Source of the DNA: Isoetes taiwanensis
Taxonomy: Eukaryota > Streptophyta > Lycopodiopsida > Isoetales > Isoetaceae
Direction: 5' to 3'
DNA: 64,000 nucleotides
Assembly (NCBI GenBank): GCA_021234155.1
Contig: JAJEKV010000049.1
Location: 10,328,292-10,392,291, forward strand
Shown here: positions 45,150 to 56,330 of the stretch, piece by piece
How positions within the stretch are numbered: position 1 is the stretch's first letter
How the letters are laid out: every line of letters begins with the position of its first letter
Notes under the pieces: generated by a model
What the model saw: the letters and a program-made list of their open reading frames with translations, nothing else
Told to the model about the DNA's origin: nothing
The model's database searches: none
Program-made: the position numbers and the translations under genes

Positions 45150-45965
45150 GGCGGAGCAAGGAACACGGAGGCGAGCAAGTAGCAAGTTCAAGAGCAAGCA
45201 ACAAGATCAAGTAGCGGGGAGCCGCGGGAATGAAGTAGCAAGGAACAAGGATCAAGATCAAGTAGCAAGATGCAATGAACAAGGAAGATCAAGTAGCAAG
45301 AAGATCAAGGAACAAGGAAGATCAAGAAGCAAGAAGCAAGGATCAAGATCAAGTAGCAAGGAACAAGATCAAGTAGCAAGATCAAAGAGCAAGGAACAAG
45401 ATCAAGTAGGAAGAAGCACCGGAATGAAGTAGCAAGGAACAAGGATCAAGATCAAGTAGCGTTAGCAAGATCAAGAGCAAGGAACAAGATCAAGTAGGAA
45501 GAACGGGAATGAAGTAGCAAGGAACAAGGATCAAGATCAAGTAGCGAAAGCAATGAACAAGGAAGATCAAGTAGCAAGAAGATCAAGGAACAAGGAAGAT
45601 CAAGTAGCAAGAAGATCAAGGAACAAGGGAAGATCAAGGAGCAAGAAGCAAGGATCAAGATCAAGTAGCAAGGAACAAGATCAAGTAGCAAGATCAAGAG
45701 CAAGGAACAAGATCAAGTAGGAAGGAGCACGGGAATGAAGTAGCAAGGAACAAGGATCAAGATCAAGTAGCGAGCAAGATCAAGAGCAAGGAACAAGATC
45801 AAGTAGGAAGGAGCACGGGAATGAAGTAGCAAGGAACAAGGATCAAGATCAAGTAGCGAAGCAATGAACAAGGAAGATCAAGTAGCAAGAAGATCAAGGA
45901 ACAAGGAAGATCAAGTAGCAAGAAGATCAAGGAACAAGGAAGATGAAGGAGCAAGAAGCAAGGAT
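45150..45965 (+). repeat. AAGATCAAGTAGCAAGGAACAAGG minisatellite with higher-order structure
   Basis: About 800 bp made of short words (gatcaagtagcaag, gaacaaggatcaagatcaag, gggaatgaagtagcaagg) in a repeating higher-order order; for example the block starting gggaatgaagtag recurs near 45228, 45425, 45507, 45732 and 45819. Leu-rich minus frames and Ser/Lys-rich plus frames are read-through of this array. Confidence 0.9.
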
Positions 45966-46014
45966 GAAAAGTGAGAAGTGAAAACAAGGTAAAAGAATTT
46001 ATAGCTCACGAATC

Positions 46015-46140
46015 AATAATGTTGAAGTATAATACCAATAATGTTGAAGTATAATACCAATAATGCTTTGCGATATAATACCAATAATGCTCACGATAAT
46101 ACCAATAATGCTTGAAGTATTATACCAATAATTCTATAAC
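46015..46140 (+). repeat. TATAATACCAATAATGTTGAAG tandem repeat
   Basis: Five copies of an about 27-bp unit with core ataccaataatg. It directly precedes the TATA-like box at 46144. Confidence 0.85.
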
Positions 46141-46143
46141 GAC

Positions 46144-46151
46144 TATAAAAG
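46144..46151 (+). promoter_or_regulatory. TATA-box-like motif
   Basis: tataaaag about 40 bases before the ATG of the small frame at 46185. The distance is short for a normal leader, so the link is tentative. Confidence 0.35.
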
Positions 46152-46184
46152 CAGCTCCATTCGGTAAGTCATTCATCTCCCATC

Positions 46185-46346
46185 ATGGCTTATAATATTT
46201 ATGATGATCAGTTTGAGACCATTCTTTGCTCCATGAGCTACAATGATATTAATCGCTGCATACATAAAGGTGTTAAGCTGGATCCTTACTTACAATCCAA
46301 AGCAGAAGGTCGTGAGTGTGATTGCCCGCCTTACTGCGTGTTGTGA
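46185..46346 (+). CDS. Small 53-residue open frame (uncertain)
   Basis: Starts in a good context (catcATGG): MAYNIYDDQFETILCSM, then NDINRCIHKGVKLDPYL, ending CDCPPYCVL and TGA at 46344-46346. The sequence looks protein-like, with five cysteines, three of them at the C terminus. Family unknown. A TATA-like box stands just upstream and the flanks are satellite DNA. It could also be a fragment of a larger lost gene. Confidence 0.3.
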   Translation: MAYNIYDDQFETILCSMSYNDINRCIHKGVKLDPYLQSKAEGRECDCPPYCVL

Positions 46347-46631
46347 TCCATCTTCTTTGGGTTCCTGGCGCCATGCCTACTGGTGAATCACGATCACAAT
46401 AGCGAGGATTGATGATGAGTGAATCATCGACTCTATAATGCCATCAATAATATGTGCATCTAAATTATATGTATGCCATCAATAATGTGTGCATCAGATG
46501 TAATGATGTGTATTAAACACCTATTATAATAGATGTAAGGATGTTAGTATAAGCATAAATTAGGATGTATCGACAACGTATTAATTGTCCAAAATGCTTA
46601 AGTATTATAGCAAAAGAAATTACATACATGA
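46347..46631. other. No gene seen
   Basis: AT-rich spacer with a short direct repeat gccatcaataatatgtgcat/gccatcaataatgtgtgcat near 46441 and 46467. Confidence 0.5.
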
Positions 46632-49550
46632 TTATCGAGAACATGACTGAGATTGAGAGCTTTTAGCTAATGCTATGTCCCCCCACATGTCAACAATGTA
46701 TTTTGGAATCTGAACAGTCTTCGGTCTTTTGCCATTTGCATCCCATGCATAATGTATGGCATCTAACTTCTCATACCTTGATGGATCTGATGGATTGGGT
46801 CGCCAACGTTTAGTTAAGCAACCTGTATAGTCCGCGACCAGCGGGCATCCACCATGATACATAAATGTGACCATAATTGGTAGACTCGGATCTAGGATGG
46901 CATCTTCTTACGTAAAAGCCCAACCACGTTGGAGTTTCATCGTCTCCAGGTCGGACTAAAACAAACATACCTTTCGTAACATGTGCATGAGGATCGAACT
47001 CATCCATAGGCAACACTGGACGCCCATCTGCTGGCCCACAATATGTAGGCAAAGGTCTTACAAGCACAGCGGCTTCATCGACCTCTGGAGTAAATGCAGC
47101 TTGTAGAGGTTCTTGCCTTGTACGCAACCAAAAGTTATCATTTTGAGGTCGTCCTGGAGATACATCTTCCAAACACAAAAGAATCTCGTTCCAGTAATCC
47201 ATAGTTGCTTTGTACTGTCGTGCAAACACACTATCTTCTTGATTTTTGCAGAAGGAATTCCATAATGCTATGTACTTGCTGATGCTGTCCGCCAGGCCAG
47301 GGAGATCTTTCAATGTCTTCCTTGGAGGGATATTTTTAGGCACCCCTGTTGGTAACGTTGGCTCACCATTTTCATCCTCCTTCCACATTCTTATTCCATT
47401 TTCCGGAATCCACTCTTTATGGGTTGGCCGCATCTTATATTGCATAATGGGCCATTTCCCATCCATTTTAAATCGAATAGCAATGGCTCGGTATGGCTGT
47501 TAGGCGTTGGCCCTTATCGGGGATATATCCCTTGACAAAGCCTTTCCAATCTGGAACTTCATCCACAAAATATGGAGCAGGGAGACTTTGCATTGCACTT
47601 GCTAAACAAGTAAAGCAACTCAGGCAAAGTTAGAGCATCCGATGAACTCATTAACGTCGAAAAGTTCCCAAACAATGCATCAATATCGTCATGAGTGTGC
47701 CCAACCATCATGAAGCCAACCTGAATCTCATCGAATACCTTAAGCCATGTCAAATAAGAGAGGTAGGAGAACACATATCTATTTTTATTTTGACCCGATG
47801 CATTATCCAACTGTAAGTAGAGATTTGAGGAAGAGGATTGAAGCCTTCTAAGTTGGCACTAGAAGATGAAGGCATCTTCTCTTGTGTGCACTAGCTTATG
47901 TTGCGAGTGGTCGAGTATCTTTTAGGGCTTGCATCAATTTGCAATCACGTAGTTACGCTTCCACACAAATCACCACACTTGTCTTCTTCCGGCAACTCAA
48001 GATAGTGTAGGATCCTAGAAAGTGATCCAACATGAAAGTTTGAGTCATCCTTCCAAAGATCAAGAGAGAAATGGCCATAAGCCCGTCCACCATGACCATG
48101 TGTCAATGCTCCTGTCAAGCTGCTCTTCAAGCGATCTCCTCTCCAAACAGACTTTGCGAGATGGTGACTTCTTGGTGTGAGTGTTTTGACCTGATCCATC
48201 TTATCATGTATTATCACGGGTGACTTTACGGCGACGATGTGATAATGCACGCCAATGCCAATATTGACTCCTACAGGACGTTGTTCCAACATATGTGCCC
48301 GCCGTTGAATTGAAAGGTTCGCCTCTCCCTTATATCTTTTGTTCTTTCCAATTTTACGCTTGATGACTACACATATGTTACACTTGGAGAATCTTGTATT
48401 TTTGCTATCTTGGCGTGTCGGAAACTCTTTCTTCCAAATATTGTAAAAAGAGGGCAAGGTTACACTCTTTCCTGTCAATTCTTCCACCACGGCGCCCACC
48501 TCCTTATGTATGCTCTTCTTATTAAGGATGGAAGGAAGTTTGCGAACATTCTCCCTTATATCATCCTTTCCTTTTTTGCTTCTATGTGGAATGCTCTCTG
48601 CATTCTCACTAATGAAGGTATCAAGCACACTTTCGTAGCTAGTGTCCCGCAGATCTAGGCTTCTTAGAGCACAGTATTACCATGCTCAGCCCGTTTTCCA
48701 CCTAACTTTCGAACCTCTTCCTCCAACTATAAAACGTGGGCCCGAGCAACTCCTAAAACCCGCAGCGCCATGCGACAGTGACACTCCACTCCCACGGACC
48801 ACTACTTTTCGCCTCCGACGCCTGTATAAGTTACACTCAACACATCAAAAACAAAGCGTAATCCCAGCGCTTGCTTGATTGAGAATAAAATTCTTTTCTT
48901 AAGGCACATACTTGCTGTTTGCTCGGTTTTTTGACACATTAGATCCTTGCGGCATGTTGATTTTAGATCACTCTTAATTGCCTTGGAAGCGCACATCCTC
49001 TCCTCCTTGCCATCCCCTTTGGTTCCCTCGACCCTCTTCACATATGTATATTTCCTTTTCCTCTTGAATTGCTTCTCAACATCAGCTTCCAAGCACTCAA
49101 CTTCTAAATCATCATGTTCGGAGAGGCGCAAGAGCTTGTAAATGTTGTGAAACTGTCCTACCATCATGAAGCAAAAGCGGCATGGGTCTCCCGGGTTACT
49201 AGGCCCCATTAGCTATAGGCCTCTCGGCACAAGCATGACATGACACGATATTTTGGTTTCCCGTTGGATCTATTATGTTACCCAATCTTGAAAGCCCGAC
49301 CTTTGATACACCCAAGAACTCATCGTCTATAGCATCACGAGGATCACTAAAGACTATATTAAGCCTCCAGAATATTTAGATCCGGTCGCGAGGAGTGAAG
49401 AATGTAGCATGGCAAACCTAGTAGATGCGTTTGCGGGTAGTAGGCTGTCTCATCTTGAGGGCTTAAACAACTTTGAGACCAAGGCGGGCAGCTAGATTCT
49501 CATGACCTCAATCTCCTCTACTATCTATGTCTTCTTCATTTGTTCTTTGT
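46632..49550 (-). pseudogene. Transposon protein of the QNKNR / GHTHDDID (DUF7869-like) type, broken
   Basis: Minus-strand pieces in order: KRIYEVCHATFFTPRDRI (about 49430-49370), VSCHACAERPIANG and then PCRFCFMMVGQFHNIYKLL (zinc-finger cysteines, about 49230-49120). Next come IHKEVGAVVEELTGKSVT and FYNIWKKEFPTRQDSK (48500-48420) and GHFSLDLWKDDSN (48070). Then LDNASGQNKNRYVFSYL and GFMMVGHTHDDIDALFG (47815-47655), TPTWLGFYVRRC (46930-46890) and VDMWGDIALAKSS (46690-46650). The DNxxxQNKNR ... GHTHxDID core is shared by a family of uncharacterised transposase-like proteins of plants and animals (name DUF7869 from memory). The C-terminal part may recognise chromatin or DNA. At least three frameshifts (near 47820, 47560, 46830) break it. 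Confidence 0.65.
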
Positions 49551-50061
49551 GTTGCTTGGTTCACCACGATGGCGATGAAACCCGATGTCCGTGAGACTCT
49601 TGGCGGATGGACTACTAGATGAATCCTCTTGTGAAGAGGGCAAATTGAGGGATCTCGAAGGCGTATCTTCACTTGAGGGCCACTCATTTGGTTTTACATC
49701 CCTCTTAGGCCCTTTGAATGAATGTGCCCTCTTGCTTCACCAATGTTATCGCCCCTCCGCGGGGACTGGAAGCTTCATCGATGGGATCACGGACTCAAGT
49801 GACCTCAATTACTACATTTGAAGGATCTATTTCCTTCACATGAAGAGTGGTTCTATTCAAAATATGTCCCAGGGCAACAATTGTCCCTCAAACCGAATAG
49901 GTTGTGCAGGGGGAAAATTAAACTTTGTTTCAATCAAGCAAGGCGATACTTTTGAGAACATATGAAATAGAGGAAAAATAAGCAAAAATAAGCGAAAATG
50001 GCTTATTTAGTACAAAAGTATAAATTTTGGTCCAAATTTGGAGCTAAATGAAATACATGAA
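49551..50061. other. No assigned gene
   Basis: The plus frame 49585-49821 lacks motifs and may be the shadow of the minus-strand 5' region. The rest is AT-rich. The first copies of caaatggcgcc-type words begin at about 50050. Confidence 0.35.
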
Positions 50062-50288
50062 GCCATTTGGTGTAACGGTGAACACTTGGATCAAATGGCC
50101 ATGGCCCATTTAGTCGAAAATGGTGTTTGGATCAAATGAAGCCATGGCGACATTTGATCAAATTCACACCTATGGCACATTCATAGGTGTGAATTTGGAT
50201 CAAATGGCGCTATGGCGCATTTGATCAAACACCATTTCGACAAATGGCGCCATGGCCATTTGATCCAACACCATTTCCACCAAATGGC
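50062..50288. repeat. 227-bp near-palindrome (about 112-bp arms, 7-bp loop)
   Basis: The inner arms 50118-50174 and 50182-50237 pair almost perfectly around the loop gcacatt (aaatggtgtttggatcaaat on the left, catttgatcaaacaccattt on the right). The outer arms from 50062 (gccatttggtg) and to 50288 (caccaaatggc) also pair, with several mismatches. The arms contain smaller palindromes such as ggccatggcc. It may be a fold-back (MITE-like) element or a hairpin-RNA source. Confidence 0.8.
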
Positions 50289-50529
50289 TTAACTCCATCA
50301 CAAAATCTACACGAGGTGCCTATGTTATGCATTCTTGCTCCCATTGTTGTATATGTGTCAATAAGAGCGGGCATGCATAACATGGGCACCCCATGCCAAC
50401 TTGCAATTGAAACCAAGGTTCTGTGTCCCTAGCGGCATTAATGTCGACATTTGAACACTCTATACACATGGCGACAATAGAACGAAATTTATACGAAAGC
50501 AGTGGACTTACTTGATATTAGATAGATCC

Positions 50530-50840
50530 ATAGTGGTATGTCACAGAGAGCGATAGATAGAAACGGGGAAAATGAAGCTGATCCCAGCAGATATATTAGC
50601 GGAAGAATCGCCAAAGAAGGCGCCAAGAAGAAAAGCGCCAAGAAAGATTCGAGAAGAAGAAGGAGGATTAAAAAGCCAAGAAGAAAGCGCCAAGAATCAC
50701 ACAGGATTTGTGGAGCGCTGGCGAAGAAAGCCGACAAAGACGCGATGCGCCTTTGCAAAGTTTCGCCAGGGCCGAGAAAAGAAGCGCCACTTTGAAGAAG
50801 CAAAATTGAGACCTAACAGCGGATTCGAAAGCGCCTAACC
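50530..50840 (+). other. Purine-rich stretch with AAGCGCCAAGAA repeats
   Basis: Open in two plus frames because of repeated gaagaaaagcgccaagaa words, giving Lys/Arg-rich translations. I see no gene; composition explains the open frames. Confidence 0.4.
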
Positions 50841-51619
50841 GTGCACACGAAAACGTCAGATCGGTGGCATGGTCGCATTAAGGGGGAGCAGCACGGCAAG
50901 AGGGAGCGAAAGGCAAAGTACAATTTTCAAAACCTGACGATTAAATTTGGGATTGTGGCACCAAATTTCAATATATATCAGGGAATTTTGACTTTATGTT
51001 ACTATACAAGGAATTTTGAATTTTATATTCAAATTTGGGCTGGCCAAGTTAGGCGGAAATATTCGTATTTCAAAATTCGAATTGTATGGCATGGGCCTCG
51101 ACTGCCACCCGCATGTATGAGGGTGGGTCGGTGGCATAATGGCCGGGACCGACCGACCGCCGCACGCGGCGTATGGCCATGGCATGGGCGCTCGGATCGA
51201 TCGCATGGGCATGGCGGCGATGGGCCCCTAGTTGGCCTTTGTTTTTAAAAGCTTCTCATTAAGCTTTATTAGTTTTCGATTCCGGCTCCCCGCCTCGACC
51301 TTAGCGCCCGGCCGGCAGCCCTAGCCCGCCGCCTGGCGCCCAGCGCCCTAAAAAACAACCCTTTTCATCCTTTTTTTTCGGTGATTTACGGCCATTTCCC
51401 CCGATTCAAAGCCTCAACACATCTAGATACACCGCAGGTTTTGGACCAAATTCAAAGGCGAAATGGAAATGGACAATTACGGAGCTCAACAAAATGTGGA
51501 GACGCGAAGCTAGCTTACCTCAAAGGGACGGTATATGTCGTCTACTTGCATTGTTTGTTTTGGGCTAAATAAAAGCCACCGCGCTATTTAGATGCACAGT
51601 AACCACTTTAGGGTCTTAT
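50841..51619. other. No gene seen; GC-rich tail
   Basis: AT-rich to 51100, then Gly/His-coding GC-rich repeats (gcatggg, ggcatgg) and a GC-rich patch 51280-51350 (cgcccggccggcagcc). No coding signal. Confidence 0.4.
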
Positions 51620-51890
51620 AGTTGACAAATGGCGCCATGGCGCCATTTGGATGATTGAGTGCACTTTAGGAGTCTTAGCTTACTTTAGGATGCCTGGTAG
51701 CTTACCATAGGGTCTTGTTGTTGGCAAATGGCGCCATGGCGCCATTTGATGTGTATTAGCATACATTTGGGACTTGTTGTTGGCAAATGGCGCCATGGCG
51801 CCATTTGATGTGTATTAGCTTACCATAGGGCCTTGTTGTTGGCAAATGGCGCCATTTGATGTCTATTAGCATATATTGGGAACTTGTTGT
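51620..51890 (+). repeat. Tandem repeats with CAAATGGCGCCATGGCGCCATTTG palindrome
   Basis: Four copies at about 51625, 51724, 51782 and 51839 of caaatggcgcc plus its mirror half, each followed by gatgtgtattagcataccat-like sequence and cttgttgttgg. The last copy has lost one half. The same palindromic word occurs at 50210-50290, 54020-54110 and 55910-55960. Confidence 0.85.
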
Positions 51891-51899
51891 TTGCCTAGT

Positions 51900-54800
51900 C
51901 ATCTGGTCTGTCTGCTTGTTCTGTTGTGGTATCTCCTACGAATCGCAGGTGCCTCCACCCAGTCCGATCCACTCTCCTTCGAACCATCTTCCTCGAATAT
52001 TGCGAAGGGGAGTGGTTTGGACTGGGTGGAAAACCTCTTCGACAAAAACGGATAGGCATACGATCGACCTCGTGCTTATGCCTTTGATCGATACAAATGG
52101 CATACACGGCCATTTGCCAACCACAACCTATTGTCGCTGCTTGTTCAAACCATTTCTTCGATGCCTCTTTGTTCTTTGATGCCTCTTTGTTGCGGCTATC
52201 TTACGTCTTGAAACACAATTTCAATCGACCGGACTATGATCTTTGATAGGCAGTGTGCACTGGTGCATGGAAGTAATGCGGGTGAGCCCCTCTCTTTCTG
52301 GGCTCTAAAGGAGATGCGGAAGAGAGACTCTGTCTCCTTATAAGGGAGACAGACACGTAAAACAACCGGCATTTACCCGGCCGGTATCTTGGTCCAAATG
52401 AAGTTGGTTGCCAAGAGCGGTCGAGGATTGGATCCCGGGTGGTCTCAATGAAGATACTTTGAAGCAGAGAATAATTGTGTACTATGTGGATTTGGAAGTT
52501 TTATGATCCCATCAGTAATGTACGCTAGCATTGCAAATGTAGGCTGGTTCTGGCTGAAGAAAAAGGTTTGAAGCGGTGCCGTCGCATAACAACTTTGAAG
52601 AAGGCGACATCAAAGGTCCACAAGAAATCTTGAGGGGCTTTATGATTCTTCGCAATCGGATGAACGAAGTCGAAAAACTCGCCTTCATTCATTGTCAAGG
52701 CAATAGCCAGCCTTGAAACTACCCCAGCCATTGTGGACACGGCCGTTAAAAAACGCTGAGCAAGAAGAAGACAAGACAACCTAGGGATACACCTCGAAAT
52801 TTAAAAGACTCCTCATCTTCTCTTTCGAGGATGTCCGTGAACCCTGGAGGAAGGAAAGGCGGGGCAAGAGGAAAGTTAAGAGAAAAGGATCACAAAGATC
52901 CGGATATGGAAAAGAAGGAAAAGAAACAATCTAAAGAAAAGGAAGAGAAGGAAAAGGAAGAGAAGGAAAAGGAAGAGAAGGAAAAGAAAGAGAAGGAAAA
53001 GAAAGAGAAGGAAGATAAAGAAAAGAGGGAAAAGAAGGAAAAGAAAAGGGCAAGGAAAAAAAGGATAGGGAAGGCAAAGGGGCGTAAGGAAGGAAAGGCG
53101 ACCACAGAAACGGAGGGAAAGGAAGTGGAGACAGAGGAAACGGATGGGAAAAAGAAGAAGTGGTAGGAGACCCTTGAGAAGGAGAGGACACCAAAAAAAA
53201 AAGGAGAGCCCTCGGACTCCAAGTCTGTTTGAAGTCCTAGAAGTGGTGGTGAACCTCAGAGCCCAAGGCATAGCGAGGATCCTGCGGACACACCGCCAAA
53301 AGGGTCCCCATTAAAGAAGCTAGAGCCAAAGAAGCTCACATTAAGAATAGCTCGGCACTTGCTAGAGGTGCACCGCAAATCTTGGTGGAAAGGTCGGAAA
53401 GAGGAAAAGACGGCAGAGAATACACCTTGCAAAAAATTTACGATCCAGGCATCTGTTTCCTCTCGGTGTCACATTCATTAAAAAAATAGGCGTGTTCAAA
53501 TTATATCAAGGACCAGCAAATCGACATCTAGACCAAGGAATATGGAGCACGTCAAAACTTTGGTGGAGTCCTTTGAGGAGAGCCCCACATCCGGTCTTCA
53601 CTCCGTGATGTGATTCCATTCAATCCCCTCACAAATAAAGCGGTCCCTTGGAAAACCGAGGATGACCTCATGGGGATGCACTATTATATAGTGAATGGTA
53701 ATCATTCGATTATGGCTGCTCAACTTATATGTAGAAGCTTCGGCACACCAAAGTCCCAAGAGCAAATGTCAAAGATTTATCTTCAGCGGAATTGCCGAGT
53801 GTTATGCAGCACGATCAGCGAACGAGGAATGCCCTGCGGCTTCGGTTGTGAAGTCAATGATATCACTCAAGAAGACTATTTTCAAAGAGCCATTCATTGA
53901 TAACATAACCCACTGCGGCGGCAATATGCTCTATACGGGGAAGCGATCCATTGGGGCGCGGCAATCTCGCTTCGAGAACCATACAAGGTACATGTTTTAA
54001 TTTTTACGCAAGATTATGAAATGGCGCCGGGTAAACCATTTTATTCCTAAACGGCGCCGGCATGCATTTCCTCACCAAATGGCCCCGCGGCCATTTGCTC
54101 ATTAAATGTTCAAGTCTAACTTCTTGTTGTTTCCAGCGTTATCGGCTCAGGCTGAAGTTACCATGCGTGGTAAGCATCCTAAAGATTTCAACCCGTGGGT
54201 CTTCATGCGGAGGATATTTTTCGATTATTAGTGTCCCTATGGAACTTGTGGAAATCTTGCAAGCTAAAAGACAACAAGGGACAAACTATTACACATGGCG
54301 GGCAAAAGAATCGACTACTTGGTCGGACCTACGAGGTGCATGAGGGGTATGGACTCTGAAGAAGGGGTTACATTCCGAAGTCTTTGGATGGGAAGACCTT
54401 CCGTCAAGGTCACTAGTGATTATCTGAGGTAAGCAATTCTTCAAGGCAAGGGCAAAGACACTATGATCCATATCTTTCTTGAAGAAGGAGATTTTTGCAT
54501 CGTGAAGGATAATTTTTCGAGGAAGTTCAAGTCCTTCAGCGATCTCGATCTTGCGGTCTTGGGGCTTGAGGATCTGAGCCCTGATTTCCATGGCCACCTT
54601 GCATAGTAAGTGGGTTGAAACCGAGTGGGCAAGGAAGGCATTTTTGATAACGTGCCACACGCCTTGGCAAGATTCATACATAATCTTTGTCTTGAAGAGA
54701 GGATCTTGAAGACTTCCGTTCTTGAAGTTGAACTAACGACGACAAAGGGACAAGTTGTTTGCACTCTGTACCGGTATCCTTGATTGCCACGGACACTAGA

Positions 54801-55754
54801 GGCATATTTCCAATGTGGGACAAAACCACACTAACAAATTTCTTTAATATAGTACAGTAAAGAACACCACGGTGATTCTTTTTGGATAGTAGTCTTTGCA
54901 AGGCGGGAGCACAACTTTTTGATTTCATCGTATTGGATGATCCGGATTCCAGATCCAGAGTTTATATTGGTATGTATGAGGGCGAATACAAGAATCCGCC
55001 TCCCCAGGGAGTTCGGGAGGCCCATTCACTAGTGTATGCCACAAAGATTCGAGGCCCTTTGAAGGACCTCTGTCGAAGTTATTGACCTCAAGTTCCCCTT
55101 CAACGATCATCCTCAAGAGCGCCACCGGTTCACGTACCCTACGAAGAAGACGAAGGCGGGGGAGGCCGAGGCTATGGCGGGGAAGCTCTGCAACGGCAGG
55201 GTCCAGTCTGGTGGCAAGGCTTGCCGGGGGACATAATTATGAGAAACCGGTTTGGGTCCTGCTACATGCTTTCGTTACCTCGTCGCGAGAAAATGGTACC
55301 GCCGAGAAACGAGGGTGTTTGATTACTTCTCCTGTGGTTCTTTTGGCGGGGGCTTCATTCTTTGAATAAGAGATTTTGCATTGTATTGAAAGTGACCGGC
55401 TTAAGCATGAGTGCCTAAAGGGGATTCTTGATAGGCTTGACCGCCCTCTTGAATCCTACCATCGCATTTGTTCTGTGACGGAGACCACCTGGCGTAGTTG
55501 AAGAAGGCGTAGATCCACCAAATCGAGAGATGCCCTCGAAGCTCCACCCGATGTGGACTATGATGTGATCAAGAATACACAATTCAATATGGACATTCTT
55601 GATGATCCCAATTTCAACGCCCGCGGCGTTCGAGAGCTTTAAGGGAGATCCTATGGTTGCTTCTTCTAGCCATGGCCACGGCCATCACGGAACTGATCCT
55701 ATTGTGGAGCTGTTTCTGATGAGGAACCCTGAATTTTGTATGAAAATAATGTAA
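51900..55754 (+). pseudogene. Large decayed plus-strand gene with a ParB-like YYIVNGNHS motif
   Basis: Coding-like pieces in changing frames: DRYKWHTRPFANHNLLSLL (52090-52145), EPLSFWALKEMRKRDSVS (52285-52340), a Lys/Glu repeat block from the ATG at 52831 to the TAG at 53164, REYTLQKIYDPGI (53420), HYYIVNGNHSIMAAQLI (53683-53730), and IHIFLEEGDFCIVKDNFSRK (54465-54525). Next come DLDLAVLGLEDLSPDFHG (54540-54595), QLFDFIVLDDPDSRSRVYI (54915), TSPVVLLAGASFFE (55325), and SHGHGHHGTDPIVELF ending MKIM and TAA at 55752. The (I/V)VNGxH box recalls ParB/sulfiredoxin-fold proteins, seen in some transposon proteins of seed-free plants (memory). Frameshifts are frequent. Function unknown. Confidence 0.5.
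52913..53160 (+). repeat. AAGGAAGAGAAGGAAAAG repeat coding a Lys/Glu-rich block
   Basis: Purine-only tandem repeat inside the decayed gene, giving KEKEEKEKEEKEKKEK-like sequence, probably a charged helix. The long minus-strand open frames over it are artefacts. Confidence 0.9.
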
Positions 55755-56100
55755 ATTGTACACTAATACTCTTGTATCTGTGCCTCTTAGAGTCCTTGCA
55801 TGTTTTGGCAAATTTTTTAATATGCAAATCTATGAATTCGGAATTTTTAACTATTTTTGTGATGTTATGTTTCTCCAGCTTCATTTTATGCAATGCTAGA
55901 ATTTTTAATGGCGCCAATAAATGGCACTTTAGATGCATATTTTTTTTAAATGGCGCCATAATTGCTCAAAAAATTGGCATAAATTTGACTAAAAAGGATT
56001 TTCGTTCCTAATTGGAATCACGAAATTTCTCATTTTAATGAAATTGTGCTTCAAACTTAAGGTAAACAACAAGGTAGCCAAATCCACAAGGGAGCTTGTA
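55755..56100. other. No gene seen
   Basis: AT-rich 3' side of the decayed gene. It contains three words of the aatggcgcca palindrome family near 55910-55960. Confidence 0.5.
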
Positions 56101-56125
56101 GGAACCATAATAATAATGTGGCAAC

Positions 56126-56330
56126 CTGATTGATGACCTTTTGAGGAACAACACTACCAAGTTGAGCAGGATCTTGAAATACAGGGATCTCAGCGGCATT
56201 GGAAACATATTGAGCTGCCATTTTAGATGAAATATCACTAGATGCAATCATAATTGGTGTAGAGCTACCTTCACCTTCAATAGAAGCAGAAATCTTAGAC
56301 AGGCTTGTGGAAACCGAAAAAAACTTTTCT
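56126..56330 (-). other. Exon-like fragment, unknown gene
   Basis: Minus strand: FSVSTSLSKISASIEGEGSS and TPIMIASSDISSKMAAQYV, then AAEIPVFQDPAQLGSVVPQK, ending at a donor (CAG then GTTGCC at 56125). Open throughout and protein-like. The family is not recognised and the upstream exon border is unclear. Confidence 0.35.

Noticed and set aside
45150-45965. CRISPR-like array
   Set aside because: Repeats are contiguous words without unique spacers, and the genome is eukaryotic.
45452-45987. Leu-rich minus frames (LLDLPCSLIF repeats)
   Set aside because: Translation of the minisatellite; no start context and no non-repeat sequence.
52876-53271. Minus-strand Phe/Leu/Ser-rich frames of 87-131 residues
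   Set aside because: Shadows of the purine-only Lys/Glu repeat on the plus strand.
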